64,000 bases of DNA from Amycolatopsis sp. WQ 127309 (lineage in GTDB: Bacteria > Actinomycetota > Actinomycetes > Mycobacteriales > Pseudonocardiaceae): positions 5,531,001 through 5,595,000 of the forward strand of contig NZ_CP095481.1 of NCBI RefSeq assembly GCF_023023025.1. The letters run 5' to 3'. A program made the translations under genes and the position numbers. The notes beneath the pieces were generated by a model. That model did no database searches and was not told the origin of the DNA. It saw only the letters and a program-made list of their open reading frames with translations. Of the stretch, positions 39,781 to 47,585 are shown piece after piece (positions within the stretch are counted from its first letter, which is position 1; every line of letters starts with the position of its first letter).

Positions 39781-40602
39781 ATGGCGGACGTGGGAGTTGA
39801 CGAGTCGTTGCTGAAAAGCGTCGCGGTGCAGGTCGCGACGGACGCCGCCGAGCTGGTCCGCGAGGCCTGGGCCGGGATGGCGGCGGGCCGGTCGGTCGCC
39901 GTGGACACCAAGTCCGCGGACACCGACGTGGTCACCGCCGTCGACCACGAGTCGGAGCGGCTCGTCCGCGCCCGGCTCGCCGAACTGCGGCCCGGCGAGC
40001 CGGTGCTGGGCGAGGAGGGCTGCGGGACCGCGGGCGACGACGGCGTCACGTGGGTCGTCGACCCGATCGACGGCACGGTCAACTTCCTCTACGGCCTGCC
40101 GTGGTTCGGCGTGTCCGTCGCCGCGCAGATCGGCGGGGTGTCGGTGGCCGGCGCCGTCGTCGAGCCGGCGAGCGGGCGGGTGTGGTCGGCCGCGCGCGGC
40201 CAGGGCGCGTGGCTCGACGGCCGCCGGCTGGGCGTCTCGGCGCCGTCGCGGCTGGAGCTGACGCTCGTCGGGACCGGGTTCGCGTACTCGGCGGAGCGGC
40301 GGACGCGGCAGGCGCGGTTCGCGGCGGGGCTGCTCGGGCGGGTGCGCGACATCCGCCGCAACGGCGCGGCGTCGCTCGACCTGTGCGCGGTGGCGGCGGG
40401 CTGGCTGGACGCGTACGTCGAGCACGGCCTGCACCGCTGGGACTGGGCCGCGGGCGCGCTGATCGCGGCGGAGGCGGGCGCGACGGTCGTGCTGCCGGGT
40501 GCGGCACCGGACCTCGGCGCGGACGCGACGTACGCGGCGGCGCCGTCGATCGCGGAGCCGCTGCGGAAGGCGCTGGGGGAGTGCGGGGCCGCGGACGTCT
40601 GA
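39781..40602 (+). CDS. suhB: Inositol monophosphatase family protein
   Basis: 273 residues from ATG 39781. Signature metal-binding motifs: VLGEEGCGTAG (Glu at about residue 78), WVVDPIDGTVNFLYGLP near 93, and C-terminal RWDWAAGALIAAEAGATVV near 222. It hydrolyses inositol 1-phosphate or related sugar phosphates with Mg2+, feeding phosphatidylinositol synthesis. It corresponds to Rv2701c (suhB) in the syntenic mycobacterial block and is divergent from ppgK. A direct 21-bp repeat array follows the stop codon. Confidence 0.9.
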   Translation: MADVGVDESLLKSVAVQVATDAAELVREAWAGMAAGRSVAVDTKSADTDVVTAVDHESERLVRARLAELRPGEPVLGEEGCGTAGDDGVTWVVDPIDGTVNFLYGLPWFGVSVAAQIGGVSVAGAVVEPASGRVWSAARGQGAWLDGRRLGVSAPSRLELTLVGTGFAYSAERRTRQARFAAGLLGRVRDIRRNGAASLDLCAVAAGWLDAYVEHGLHRWDWAAGALIAAEAGATVVLPGAAPDLGADATYAAAPSIAEPLRKALGECGAADV

Positions 40603-40629
40603 GACGGCCGTGGCGGGGCCTCTGAGGGC

Positions 40630-40737
40630 CGGACACGCGTGATCGTGAGGGCATCGCGCGTGTCCGGAGGGTCGACACGCGTGTCTGGAGGGTCGACTCG
40701 CGTGATTGGAGGGTCGGGTCGCGTACGCAGAGGTCGG
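40630..40737. repeat. Direct array of 21-bp repeats (array 3)
   Basis: Five direct units with hexamers GTGATC, GTGTCC, GTGTCT, GTGATT and GTACGC starting at 40639, 40660, 40681, 40702 and 40723, exactly 21 bp apart and each preceded by CGC. Unlike arrays 1, 2 and 4 there is no inverted half. It occupies the gap between two convergent genes. Confidence 0.88.
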
Positions 40738-40746
40738 GTCAGCGGG

Positions 40747-41430
40747 TCAGCACTGGACGTCGCGGGCCGAGGCCAGCAGCGTCTGGTCGATGACCGGGGC
40801 CTGGGCGCCCGCCGACTGCTCGTTGCCGCCGCCGCCCTGGTGGGCCTTGGACCACTCGGCGAGCTGGGTGAGGACCTGGCGGGCCTCGGCGCGCGGGCGG
40901 ATGTCGCCGAAGTTGGTGCCGGTGACGAGGTCGACGCTGGCGTCCTTGCGGTTGTCCTGGACCAGCTCGGCGCAGGGCACCACGAGGCCGAGCGTGCGGG
41001 CCGCGGTGATGCCGTTCTCGCCGAAGCGGATCTGGCCGCGGCACTTCGCTTCGCGGTTCTCGTAGGCGGGGTCGTTGGCCGGCTCGCCGGTGTTGGTGAA
41101 CCCGAGCTCGTGCAGCGCCGTCGTCGTGATGCTGCCCTGACCGCGCGTGCTCGACGCGTTGAGGACCTTCACCGCGACCTTGTCCGGCGGCACCGGCGCG
41201 CGGTCGTCGAGGGCGTTGTGGGGGAGTGTGCTGAACGTGACACCCGGCGGCGGGCTGGCCTGCGGGTCGCACCGGACGGCCTCGTCGACGTCGCCCTTGC
41301 CGACCGCGGCGTTGATCCAGACGATGATCGCGCCGAGCGCCAGCACGCCGATGACGATCAGCGCCGGCAGCGGCTTGTGCCTGCGGTACGGCCGCGCCGC
41401 ACGGTCCCCGATGCCGTTCCCCGACGCCAC
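40747..41430 (-). CDS. cei: Envelope integrity protein Cei (LytR C-terminal domain)
   Basis: About 227 residues from GTG 41430, preceded by GGGAAGGGA; ATG 41478 lies further upstream without a ribosome site. A short basic cytoplasmic tail (RPYRRHKPLP) leads to one membrane helix (ALIVIGVLALGAIIVWINA, about residues 23-41). The rest is extracytoplasmic. It contains a LytR_C-type domain starting VAVKVLNASSTRGQGSITTTALHELGF near residue 84, and four cysteines in the mature part that could pair. It matches Rv2700 (Cei) of M. tuberculosis in domain and in position between suhB and the DUF4193 gene; Cei is needed for envelope integrity. Confidence 0.85.
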   Translation of the reverse strand: MASGNGIGDRAARPYRRHKPLPALIVIGVLALGAIIVWINAAVGKGDVDEAVRCDPQASPPPGVTFSTLPHNALDDRAPVPPDKVAVKVLNASSTRGQGSITTTALHELGFTNTGEPANDPAYENREAKCRGQIRFGENGITAARTLGLVVPCAELVQDNRKDASVDLVTGTNFGDIRPRAEARQVLTQLAEWSKAHQGGGGNEQSAGAQAPVIDQTLLASARDVQC

Positions 41431-41946
41431 CTGCCCGTCCCTTCCCGAACCCAGAACCCGACGGCAGCTCGTCGGCACCGTCGTGGCCGATCAGCCTAGG
41501 CGCTGCGACCCGCGTGCGCGGGTCCGGGTCACCCCGCCGGTTTCCCGGGCCCCGCCGTGGTCCCGGGCGCTGCCCGAGGACCCGTCCCCGTGCGGCGATC
41601 GCACCACGCGGGGGTCGGCCGGGGCAAGCGGACACGGGCCCCCCGTGAGGTTCTCCACCCGGGGGCAACCCGAATGGACGACAACGCGTCTTACCTGCGG
41701 GTTCCCCCTGTCGGGTGACGAATCCCCGGCAATGTCTGACTCGTTGCAGAAGCCGCGAAGGCGTGAGCTACCCTTCCCGGGCTCCGGCCGCAGGACGAGG
41801 CCCAAAACGAGAGAGACCTCGGTCACTCCGGCCGTCGGGCACAAACAGCGGCCCTGGAACGTTGACCAGCGGCACGGCGGACTCGCGGGCGCACCCGAGG
41901 GTCCGGGAAAACGACTACACAAGCTGATCGCAGGGGTGAGGGACAC
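41431..41946. promoter_or_regulatory. Divergent intergenic region cei / DUF4193
   Basis: 516 bp without a credible gene. It must carry promoters for two divergent genes. A weak plus-strand pair, TTGCAG (41744-41749) and TACCCT (41769-41774), has a 19-bp spacer. The DUF4193 gene has a good ribosome site (GGGGTGAGGGACAC) at the right edge. Nothing else was recognised. Confidence 0.35.
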
Positions 41947-42255
41947 ATGGCTACCGACTACGACGCTCCGCGCCGCAGCGAAGCCGACGAGCTGGCCGAA
42001 GACTCGTTGGAGGAGCTCAAGGCCCGGCGGAACGAGAACCAGTCCGGCGTCGTCGACGTCGACGAGGACGCGACCGCCGAGAACTTCGAGCTTCCGGGTG
42101 CCGACCTCTCCGGGCTTTCCGGTGAGGACATGACCGTGAAGGTGGTGCCGAAGCAGGCGGACGAGTTCACCTGCTCCGTGTGCTTCCTGGTGCACCACCG
42201 CAGCAGGCTGGCCGAGGAGAGCGGTGGACGCCTGATCTGCCGCGACTGCGCCTGA
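41947..42255 (+). CDS. DUF4193 zinc-ribbon protein
   Basis: 102 residues starting MATDYDAPRRSEADELAED. The first 60 residues are acidic and probably flexible; the C-terminal part has FTCSVCFLVHHRSRLAEES and LICRDCA, two C-x2-C pairs that would hold one zinc. It is a highly conserved actinobacterial protein, Rv2699c in M. tuberculosis, of unknown function. It lies between cei and the DUF3093 gene exactly as in mycobacteria. Confidence 0.9.
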   Translation: MATDYDAPRRSEADELAEDSLEELKARRNENQSGVVDVDEDATAENFELPGADLSGLSGEDMTVKVVPKQADEFTCSVCFLVHHRSRLAEESGGRLICRDCA

Positions 42256-42345
42256 GGGCGCGGGAGCTCGGACCAGGGTTCGGGACGAACAGACGCGACG
42301 GAGAGCCCTGAGGGATCTAGGGAGGGCTCGAAGCGCGCTGGGGAC

Positions 42346-42375
42346 AAGGGGGCCGGCCGGCAGGCCGGCCCCCTT
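42346..42375. terminator. Bidirectional terminator
   Basis: Perfect 13-bp arms AAGGGGGCCGGCC and GGCCGGCCCCCTT with loop GGCA, between the convergent DUF4193 and DUF3093 genes. A smaller 7-bp hairpin (GAGCCCT and AGGGCTC, 42303-42329) precedes it. Confidence 0.85.
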
Positions 42376-42391
42376 CCACGTCTCCGGGCGG

Positions 42392-42874
42392 TCAGGCGCC
42401 CTTGAGCAGTCCGGCGACGCGCTCCGGGTGCCGGGTGCTGAACAGCCAGTACGGCGTCGGGTCCGCGGGGTCGGTGAGCCGGATCCGCACGGCCGGGCCG
42501 ACCCAGCCGCGGTGCAGCACGTACGCCGCGGGATCGCCGTCGCGGCCGAGCGCCTTGCGCTTGGCATCCTTGTCGAAGATCTCCACCTCGCCGACGTAGC
42601 GCAGCGGCAGGTGCGCGTCGCCCACCCACAGCTCGGGCTCGTCGCCGCCGGTGACGCGGATCCGGGACTTGCCGAGCGACAGCAGCAGCGCCACCACCAC
42701 CGGCAACGCGATCACGTACGGCAGCCAGGCCCGGATCCCCGGGTACCCGAGGTCGATCTCGGCCGCCAAGAGGATCGCGCCCAGGACCGGCAGCGGCCAG
42801 CCCCACCACGGGACGTAGAGCCGCTCGGAGTGCCGGACCGCGGCGCTCGAGGCCGTCTTCGCTGATTCACCCAC
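42392..42874 (-). CDS. DUF3093 membrane protein
   Basis: 160 residues from GTG 42874 (VGESAKTASSAAVRHSERLYVP). Two membrane segments near the N-terminus (WWGWPLPVLGAILLAAEI and LPYVIALPVVVALLLSLG) are followed by a ~95-residue beta-rich soluble domain with the conserved segment HRGWVGPAVRIRLTDPADPTPYW. It equals Rv2698 in the mycobacterial block; function unknown. Divergent from dut by only 24 bp, so the promoters must overlap or lie inside the genes. Confidence 0.87.
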   Translation of the reverse strand: MGESAKTASSAAVRHSERLYVPWWGWPLPVLGAILLAAEIDLGYPGIRAWLPYVIALPVVVALLLSLGKSRIRVTGGDEPELWVGDAHLPLRYVGEVEIFDKDAKRKALGRDGDPAAYVLHRGWVGPAVRIRLTDPADPTPYWLFSTRHPERVAGLLKGA

Positions 42875-42898
42875 GGGTAGAGAGTAATCTCGCCGCCC

Positions 42899-43402
42899 GT
42901 GTCCAGCGTTCAGGTACTCATCTCCCGGCTCGACCCGGATGTCCCGCTGCCCGCCTACGCCCGACCGGGCGACGCGGGCGCCGATCTCGTCACGACCTCG
43001 GATATCGTGCTCGAACCCGGGGAACGCGGGGTGGTCGGCACCGGTGTCGCGATCGCGCTCCCCCCGGGTTTCGCGGGGTTCGTCCACCCCCGGTCGGGCC
43101 TGGCCGCCAGGGTCGGCCTCTCGGTGGTCAACACCCCGGGCACGATCGACGCGGGCTACCGCGGTGAGATCAAGGTCTGCCTGATCAACCACGACCCGGT
43201 GCACCCGGTGAAGCTCACGCGCGGGGACCGCATCGCCCAGCTGGTCGTGCAGCGGGTCGAACACGCCGAGTTCGTCGAGGTCGCCGAGCTCGGCGCGACC
43301 GAACGGGGCGCCGGCGGCTACGGCTCCACGGGCGGACACGCCACACTGGGAGCAGACGCGCTCGCGGCGAGCGCCGTGGCTGGGGAAGGAACGGAGAAGT
43401 AG
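42899..43402 (+). CDS. dut: Deoxyuridine 5'-triphosphate nucleotidohydrolase
   Basis: 167 residues from GTG 42899. All five trimeric dUTPase motifs are present: PGDAGADL near residue 23, [12 protein letters not shown] near 62, [13 protein letters not shown] near 77 with the catalytic Asp, [12 protein letters not shown] near 104, and [10 protein letters not shown] near 136, the C-terminal arm that closes over the active site. It converts dUTP to dUMP, preventing uracil incorporation and supplying dTMP synthesis. About 20 extra residues follow motif V. The stop codon overlaps the GTG start of the DUF3710 gene. Confidence 0.95.
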   Translation: MSSVQVLISRLDPDVPLPAYARPGDAGADLVTTSDIVLEPGERGVVGTGVAIALPPGFAGFVHPRSGLAARVGLSVVNTPGTIDAGYRGEIKVCLINHDPVHPVKLTRGDRIAQLVVQRVEHAEFVEVAELGATERGAGGYGSTGGHATLGADALAASAVAGEGTEK

Positions 43403-44061
43403 TGGGGATTTTCGGACGCAAGCGGCGGACCGAGGGCGGGTCCGCGGGACGGCACGCCGCGCCCGATGCCGACGACACGATCGAGGACGAGGAGTTCAGC
43501 GAGGACTCCGAGCTGTCGGACGTCTCCGACGGCCCGTTCGACGTCGCGGACTTCGAGGACGACGGCGTCCCGCGGATCGACCTCGGCTCGGTGAAAGTGC
43601 CGGTGCCCGACGGGTCGCAGGTCCAGGTCGAGATGGACCCGGAGACCAACGGCGTGCGGGCCGTGCACGTCGTCACCGAGCAGGGCCAGATCACGGTCAG
43701 CGCGTACGCCGCGCCGCGCACCGGCGGGCTGTGGCGGGAGGTCAGCACCGAGCTGGCCGACCAGCTGCGGGCCGACGGCGCGAAGGTCAACATCGGCCGC
43801 GGCGCGTGGGGCCTGGAGATCTCGGCCATCGTCGGCGACGTCTCGCTGCGCTTCGTCGGCATCGACCGGCCGCGCTGGATGCTGCGCGGCGTCATCGCCG
43901 GGCCGCAGTCGGAGGCCGCGGCGGCGGTGGAGGTGCTGCGCGGCATCGTCCGCCGCACGATCGTCGACCGCGGTGACGCGCCGATGCCGGTCCGGACGCC
44001 GCTGACCATCACGCTCCCCGAGGCGGTCGCGGAGCACATCGCCGCCCAGCAACAGGGCTGA
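43402..44061 (+). CDS. DUF3710 protein
   Basis: 219 residues from GTG 43402, coupled to dut by a one-base overlap. The first ~60 residues begin with a basic MGIFGRKRR and become very acidic (EDEEFSEDSELSDVSD). The folded part has VEMDPETNGVRAVHVVTEQGQITVSAYAAP and the conserved IGRGAWGLEISAIVGDVSLRFVGIDRPRWMLRGVI. It equals Rv2696c in M. tuberculosis; function unknown. A 59-bp hairpin repeat begins 9 bp after its stop codon. Confidence 0.9.
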   Translation: MGIFGRKRRTEGGSAGRHAAPDADDTIEDEEFSEDSELSDVSDGPFDVADFEDDGVPRIDLGSVKVPVPDGSQVQVEMDPETNGVRAVHVVTEQGQITVSAYAAPRTGGLWREVSTELADQLRADGAKVNIGRGAWGLEISAIVGDVSLRFVGIDRPRWMLRGVIAGPQSEAAAAVEVLRGIVRRTIVDRGDAPMPVRTPLTITLPEAVAEHIAAQQQG

Positions 44062-44070
44062 CGCTCGACA

Positions 44071-44129
44071 AAAGCCGTGAAGGCCCCCTTACCGGCCATA
44101 AGAGCCGGGAAGGGGGCCTTCACGGCTTT
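44071..44129. repeat. 59-bp hairpin repeat element, copy 1
   Basis: An almost perfect inverted repeat, with outer arms AAAGCCGTGAAGGCC and GGCCTTCACGGCTTT. It is nearly identical to the element at 46059-46117. It sits between convergent genes and probably terminates both, and it contains the last codons and stop of the minus-strand hydrolase. Confidence 0.9.
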
Positions 44130-44832
44130 CGAGGGCCCGCAGGAAGGCGAGCACCGTCGCGCGGCCCAGTGACTCGCGGTCGGCGCCCAGCGCGGCCAGG
44201 GTCGTCCGGCCGAGAGACGCTCGAGGCAGGGTCGCGGCCCACTCGGATGCGACTTTCGTCGGGTGTATCGGGTCGTCGGTGCACGTGCCGACGCCCGCGG
44301 GCACCTTCAGCGCCGCCAGCTCGGCCAGTGCCGGCGCCGGACGGGCCGCCGCGACGCGCAGGCTCGCCGCCAGGCCGTCGCCGTGCCGGCGCCAGGCGCG
44401 GTCCAGTTCCGCCCGCAGCCAGTCCGGGCTGCCGGCCGTCTGCGCCAGCGCGCCGTCGACCCCGGAACGGGCCACCAGATCCGCCGACAGCGACGCGGCG
44501 AGCGACGCGGGTGCTGGGCCCGGAGGGCCGTTCCAGGCCGGGAGCGCGGCCAGCAGGCCCCCGCAACGGCCGGGATTGCGCACGGCCCACTCCGCGGCCA
44601 GGTGGGCGCCGAACGAAATGCCGCCTACGAGCAGTTCGCCGTGTTCGTCCGCCAGCGCGTCGAGGATCGCCAGGCAGCCGTCGGCCAGCGTCGCCCCCGG
44701 TGGCGGCGCCGGCGTGAGGAGCGGGACGCCGAGGGCGCGCAGCGGGCCGGCGAAGACGGCGCGGACGAACACCTCGTCGGAGCCGGTGCCGGGCAGCAGC
44801 ACGGCGGCGGGAGCGGAGATTGCGGACGTCAC
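44089..44832 (-). CDS. Alpha/beta-hydrolase fold protein
   Basis: 247 residues from GTG 44832 (VTSAISAPAAVLLPGTGSDE). The fold is shown by VLLPGTGSDEVFVRAVF, the oxyanion strand, and by nucleophile elbow GGISFGAHLAAEWA (G-x-S-x-G, Ser near residue 72). A C-terminal PIHPTKVASEW supplies the likely catalytic His region and GTCTDDPIHP the acid. It corresponds by position to Rv2695. Substrate unknown. The final residues (EGPLPGSYGR) are encoded by a dispersed hairpin repeat, so the native C-terminus was probably altered by that element. Divergent from the OB-fold gene. Confidence 0.78.
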   Translation of the reverse strand: MTSAISAPAAVLLPGTGSDEVFVRAVFAGPLRALGVPLLTPAPPPGATLADGCLAILDALADEHGELLVGGISFGAHLAAEWAVRNPGRCGGLLAALPAWNGPPGPAPASLAASLSADLVARSGVDGALAQTAGSPDWLRAELDRAWRRHGDGLAASLRVAAARPAPALAELAALKVPAGVGTCTDDPIHPTKVASEWAATLPRASLGRTTLAALGADRESLGRATVLAFLRALESREGPLPGSYGR

Positions 44833-44937
44833 GTTGCGATCTTTGCGCAAAGGCGTTTCCCTGACGGGGACCGCAGTACGCTGGAAACGTTCGGGCCGCA
44901 AAGACCAAGTCGGGGGCCCCGGAGCACAGGAGCACCT

Positions 44938-45318
44938 ATGTCCGCCAAAGACGGCGGCTACTTCAGCCGGTTGGTTCGCAAGCTGACCAGCGACGTCGAG
45001 GATCTCGACGCCGACGAGATGTCGATGAGGTCGGACGCCGAAGGCGCGCAGCGCGCCTGCGACTGCCGCTCCGGCGAAGAGGTCACCGTGCTGGGGAGAC
45101 TCCGCAGTGTCGAGCTCTGCCCGACCAACGAAGCCGCCACGCTGGAGGCGGAGCTGTTCGACGGGACACAGGGCGTGACGCTAATCTGGCTCGGCCGCCG
45201 CCGGATCGCGGGCATCGAACCGGGCCGGACGATCAAGGTGCGCGGCCGGATGGCCACGCGTGACGGCCAGAAGGTGCTGTACAACCCCTATTACGAACTC
45301 CAGAGCCCAGTGAGTTGA
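44938..45318 (+). CDS. OB-fold nucleic-acid-binding-domain protein
   Basis: 126 residues from ATG 44938, with GGAGCACAGGAG upstream. The N-terminus (SRLVRKLTSDVEDLDADEM) is charged. Residues ~45-120 form an OB fold: EEVTVLGRLRSVELCP, LEAELFDGTQGVTLIWLGRRRIAGIEPGRTIKVRGR and YNPYYELQ. The same protein is Rv2694c in M. tuberculosis. It resembles the OB domain of RecG or of tRNA-type anticodon binding and may bind single-stranded nucleic acid; this is inference. A -10-like TACGCT lies at 44877-44882. Confidence 0.85.
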   Translation: MSAKDGGYFSRLVRKLTSDVEDLDADEMSMRSDAEGAQRACDCRSGEEVTVLGRLRSVELCPTNEAATLEAELFDGTQGVTLIWLGRRRIAGIEPGRTIKVRGRMATRDGQKVLYNPYYELQSPVS

Positions 45319-45327
45319 TCACCTATC

Positions 45328-46050
45328 GTGACTGATCCCGCCCCGAGCGAGAAGAAGACCGAAGACGCGGACGAACCGCAGCCGACCCTGCTGGAGCAGA
45401 TGGGCGGCGTGTCCGGCCTGATCTACTCGTCGCTGCCGGTGATCGTGTTCGTCCTGGCGAACTCCTTCTTCGGCCTGACCGCGGCCATCTGGACCTCGAT
45501 CGGCAGCGCGGTGGCGATCACCGTGCTGCGGCTGGTGCGCAAGGAGCCGCTGCAGCCGGCGATCTCCGGGTTCTTCGGCGTCGCCATCGCGGCGTTCATC
45601 GCCTACCGCACCGGGTCCGCGAAGGGGTTCTTCCTCTTCGGGATCTACGCGAGCCTCGTCTACTGCGGCATCTTCGTGCTGTCGGTGGTGGTGCGCTACC
45701 CGATCGCGGGCGTCGTCTGGAACATGCTCAACGGCACCGGCCAGGCGTGGCGCAAGGACAAGCCGTCCCGCTACGGCTACGACGTCGCCACGCTGGCCAT
45801 GGCGGCGATCTTCGCCGCCCGGTTCGTCGTGCAGCGGTGGCTCTACCAGGAGGACTACACCGGCTGGCTGGCCTTCGCGAAGATCGCCATGGGCTACCCG
45901 CTGTACGCGCTGGGCCTGCTGGTGGTCGTCTGGGCGGTGCGCCGGTCCGACAAGCGGCTCAAGGCCATGGCCGAGGACGAGCCGGCCCCGGAGACCGACG
46001 CCGAGGTCGAAGCCCGGCTCCGCGAAAAGTACGCGGCCCCCGAAGCCTGA
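45328..46050 (+). CDS. DUF3159 integral membrane protein
   Basis: 240 residues from GTG 45328, 9 bp after the OB-fold gene. An acidic tail of ~20 residues is followed by about six membrane helices, beginning GLIYSSLPVIVFVLANSFFG and ending LYALGLLVVVWAVRR, and an acidic C-terminal tail. The conserved first loop LLEQMGGVSG and the mid-protein GYDVATLAMAAIFAARF are typical of DUF3159. It equals Rv2693c; function unknown. No clear ribosome site precedes the GTG, so translation may depend on coupling. Confidence 0.85.
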   Translation: MTDPAPSEKKTEDADEPQPTLLEQMGGVSGLIYSSLPVIVFVLANSFFGLTAAIWTSIGSAVAITVLRLVRKEPLQPAISGFFGVAIAAFIAYRTGSAKGFFLFGIYASLVYCGIFVLSVVVRYPIAGVVWNMLNGTGQAWRKDKPSRYGYDVATLAMAAIFAARFVVQRWLYQEDYTGWLAFAKIAMGYPLYALGLLVVVWAVRRSDKRLKAMAEDEPAPETDAEVEARLREKYAAPEA

Positions 46051-46058
46051 CGTTCCCC

Positions 46059-46117
46059 AAAGCCGTGAAGGCCTCCTTACCGGCTATAAGAGCCGGTAAG
46101 GAGGCCTTCACGGCTTT
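46059..46117. repeat. 59-bp hairpin repeat element, copy 2
   Basis: Inverted repeat with arms AAAGCCGTGAAGGCC and GGCCTTCACGGCTTT, an inner stem CTTACCGGCT and AGCCGGTAAG, and a 5-nt loop. It differs from copy 1 at only a few positions. It lies in the 69-bp gap between the convergent DUF3159 gene and the downstream TrkA gene, ending 3 bp from the latter's stop. Confidence 0.9.
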
Positions 46118-46119
46118 TG

Positions 46120-46776
46120 TCAGTAGCCCAGGGCCGTGCGGATCTCCGGCTCGACGTCGGACGTCGCCACGAACAGCAGCTCGTCGCCCGGCTCGAGCGG
46201 GTCCTCCGGCTGCGGCACGATCACGCGGTCGCCGCGCAGGATGGTCACCAGCGCCGCGTCGCGGGGCAGGTCCAGCTCGCTCACCGGCTTCCCGGCCAGC
46301 GGCGTCTCCTCCGGGAGGGTGAGCTCGACGAGGTTCGCGTTGCTCTGCCGGAAGGTCATCAGCCGCACGAGGTCGCCGACGCTGACCGCCTCTTCGACCA
46401 TCGCCGCGAGCATCCGCGGGGTCGACACCGCGACGTCGACGCCCCAGGCGTCGGTGAAGAGCCACTCGTTGGCCGGGTTGTTCACCCGGGCCACGACGCG
46501 CTTCACCGCGAACTCGGTCTTCGCCAGCAGCGACACCACGAGGTTGGCCTTGTCGTCGCCGGTCGCCGCGATCACGACGTCGCACTGCTCGATCCCGGAC
46601 TCCTCCAGGATCGACACCTCGCAGGCGTCGCCGAGCACCCAGTCGGCCTGCTCGACGGTGTGCGGCTCGAACTGGTCGGCCTCCCGCTCGATGAGCATCA
46701 CCTGGTGCCTGCCGTCGATCAGCTCGGCGGCGATGGACCGGCCCACGGCGCCCGCACCGGCAATCGCGACCCTCAT
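46120..46776 (-). CDS. TrkA-family potassium uptake regulatory subunit (second copy)
   Basis: 218 residues from ATG 46776, overlapping the stop of the upstream TrkA gene (ATGA). It has an N-terminal Rossmann RCK_N domain (MRVAIAGAGAVGRSIAAELI, VLGDACEVSILEESG, DVVIAATGDDKANLVVSLLAK) and an RCK_C domain from about residue 140 (VELTLPEETPLAGKPVSELDLP). These cytoplasmic subunits bind NAD(H) or ATP and gate Trk/Ktr potassium channels. It matches Rv2692 (ceoC). No membrane Trk subunit is present in the window. Confidence 0.9.
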   Translation of the reverse strand: MRVAIAGAGAVGRSIAAELIDGRHQVMLIEREADQFEPHTVEQADWVLGDACEVSILEESGIEQCDVVIAATGDDKANLVVSLLAKTEFAVKRVVARVNNPANEWLFTDAWGVDVAVSTPRMLAAMVEEAVSVGDLVRLMTFRQSNANLVELTLPEETPLAGKPVSELDLPRDAALVTILRGDRVIVPQPEDPLEPGDELLFVATSDVEPEIRTALGY

Positions 46777-47438
46777 GCCTCGTCCTCCGGTTCGCGGTTG
46801 GCCACGCTGCCCACGTCGCTGACGGTGCCGGAGCGCGCGGCCACCCACACGTCGTCGTCGGCCTGCAGCACGGTCTTGGGTTCCGGCAGCACGGCGGTGC
46901 CGAAGCGCATGATGAACGCGACCCGCGCGCCGCTCGCCTCCTGCAGGGACTTCACGGAGTGCCCGACCCAGCCCTCGTGCAGCGGCAGCTGCAGGATCGC
47001 GACGTTGCCCGACGGGTCCCGCCACGCCGACGCGACGCCGTCCGGCAGCAGGGTGCGCAGGAACCGGTCGGTCGTCCACGGCACGGTCGCCACCGTCGGG
47101 ATGCCCAGCCGCTCGTAGACGGCGGCGCGCTTGTGGTCGTAGATCCGCGCCACGACGTGCTCGATGCCGAAGTTCTCGCGCGCGACCCGCGCCGAGATGA
47201 TGTTCGAGTTGTCGCCGCTGGACACCGCGGCGAACGCGCCGGCCCGCTCGATCCCGGCCGAGATCAGCACCTTGCGGTCGAACCCGACCCCGACGACCTG
47301 CTGGCCGTGGAAGTCGCTGCCCAGCCTGCGGAACGCCTGCTGGTTCTTGTCGATGACGGCCACCTCGTGGCCGAGCCGCTCCAGCGCAGCGGCCAGGGAC
47401 GCGCCGACCCGGCCGCATCCCATGATCACCACGTGCAC
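46773..47438 (-). CDS. TrkA-family potassium uptake regulatory subunit (first copy)
   Basis: About 221 residues from GTG 47438, with GAGGAGGCAGG upstream. RCK_N domain: HVVIMGCGRVGASLAAALERLGHEVAVIDKN, VGVGFDRKVLISAGIERAGAFAAVSSGDNSN. RCK_C domain from about residue 135: LPLHEGWVGHSVKSLQEASG. It matches Rv2691 (ceoB) and is cotranscribed and coupled with the second subunit; the two probably form a hetero-oligomeric ring. Divergent from the APC permease across about 150 bp. Confidence 0.9.
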   Translation of the reverse strand: MHVVIMGCGRVGASLAAALERLGHEVAVIDKNQQAFRRLGSDFHGQQVVGVGFDRKVLISAGIERAGAFAAVSSGDNSNIISARVARENFGIEHVVARIYDHKRAAVYERLGIPTVATVPWTTDRFLRTLLPDGVASAWRDPSGNVAILQLPLHEGWVGHSVKSLQEASGARVAFIMRFGTAVLPEPKTVLQADDDVWVAARSGTVSDVGSVANREPEDEA

Positions 47439-47585
47439 GCCCTGCCTCCTCATTCGGCGGTTTCCCGTCCGTACCTACCCCGACATGCCAGCGCCGAACC
47501 TACCCTGCGCCCCGGCGGTCAGCTCCACCGTCCTCCCCGCCACCGCCCTCGACGGAGAAGCGCCGCTCCGCTGTACTGTCCGGTG

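Noticed and set aside
46120..47418. Single long TrkA fusion read in one frame
   Set aside because: The upstream part of that frame is out of phase; the true arrangement is two separate TrkA genes with an ATGA overlap at 46773-46776.
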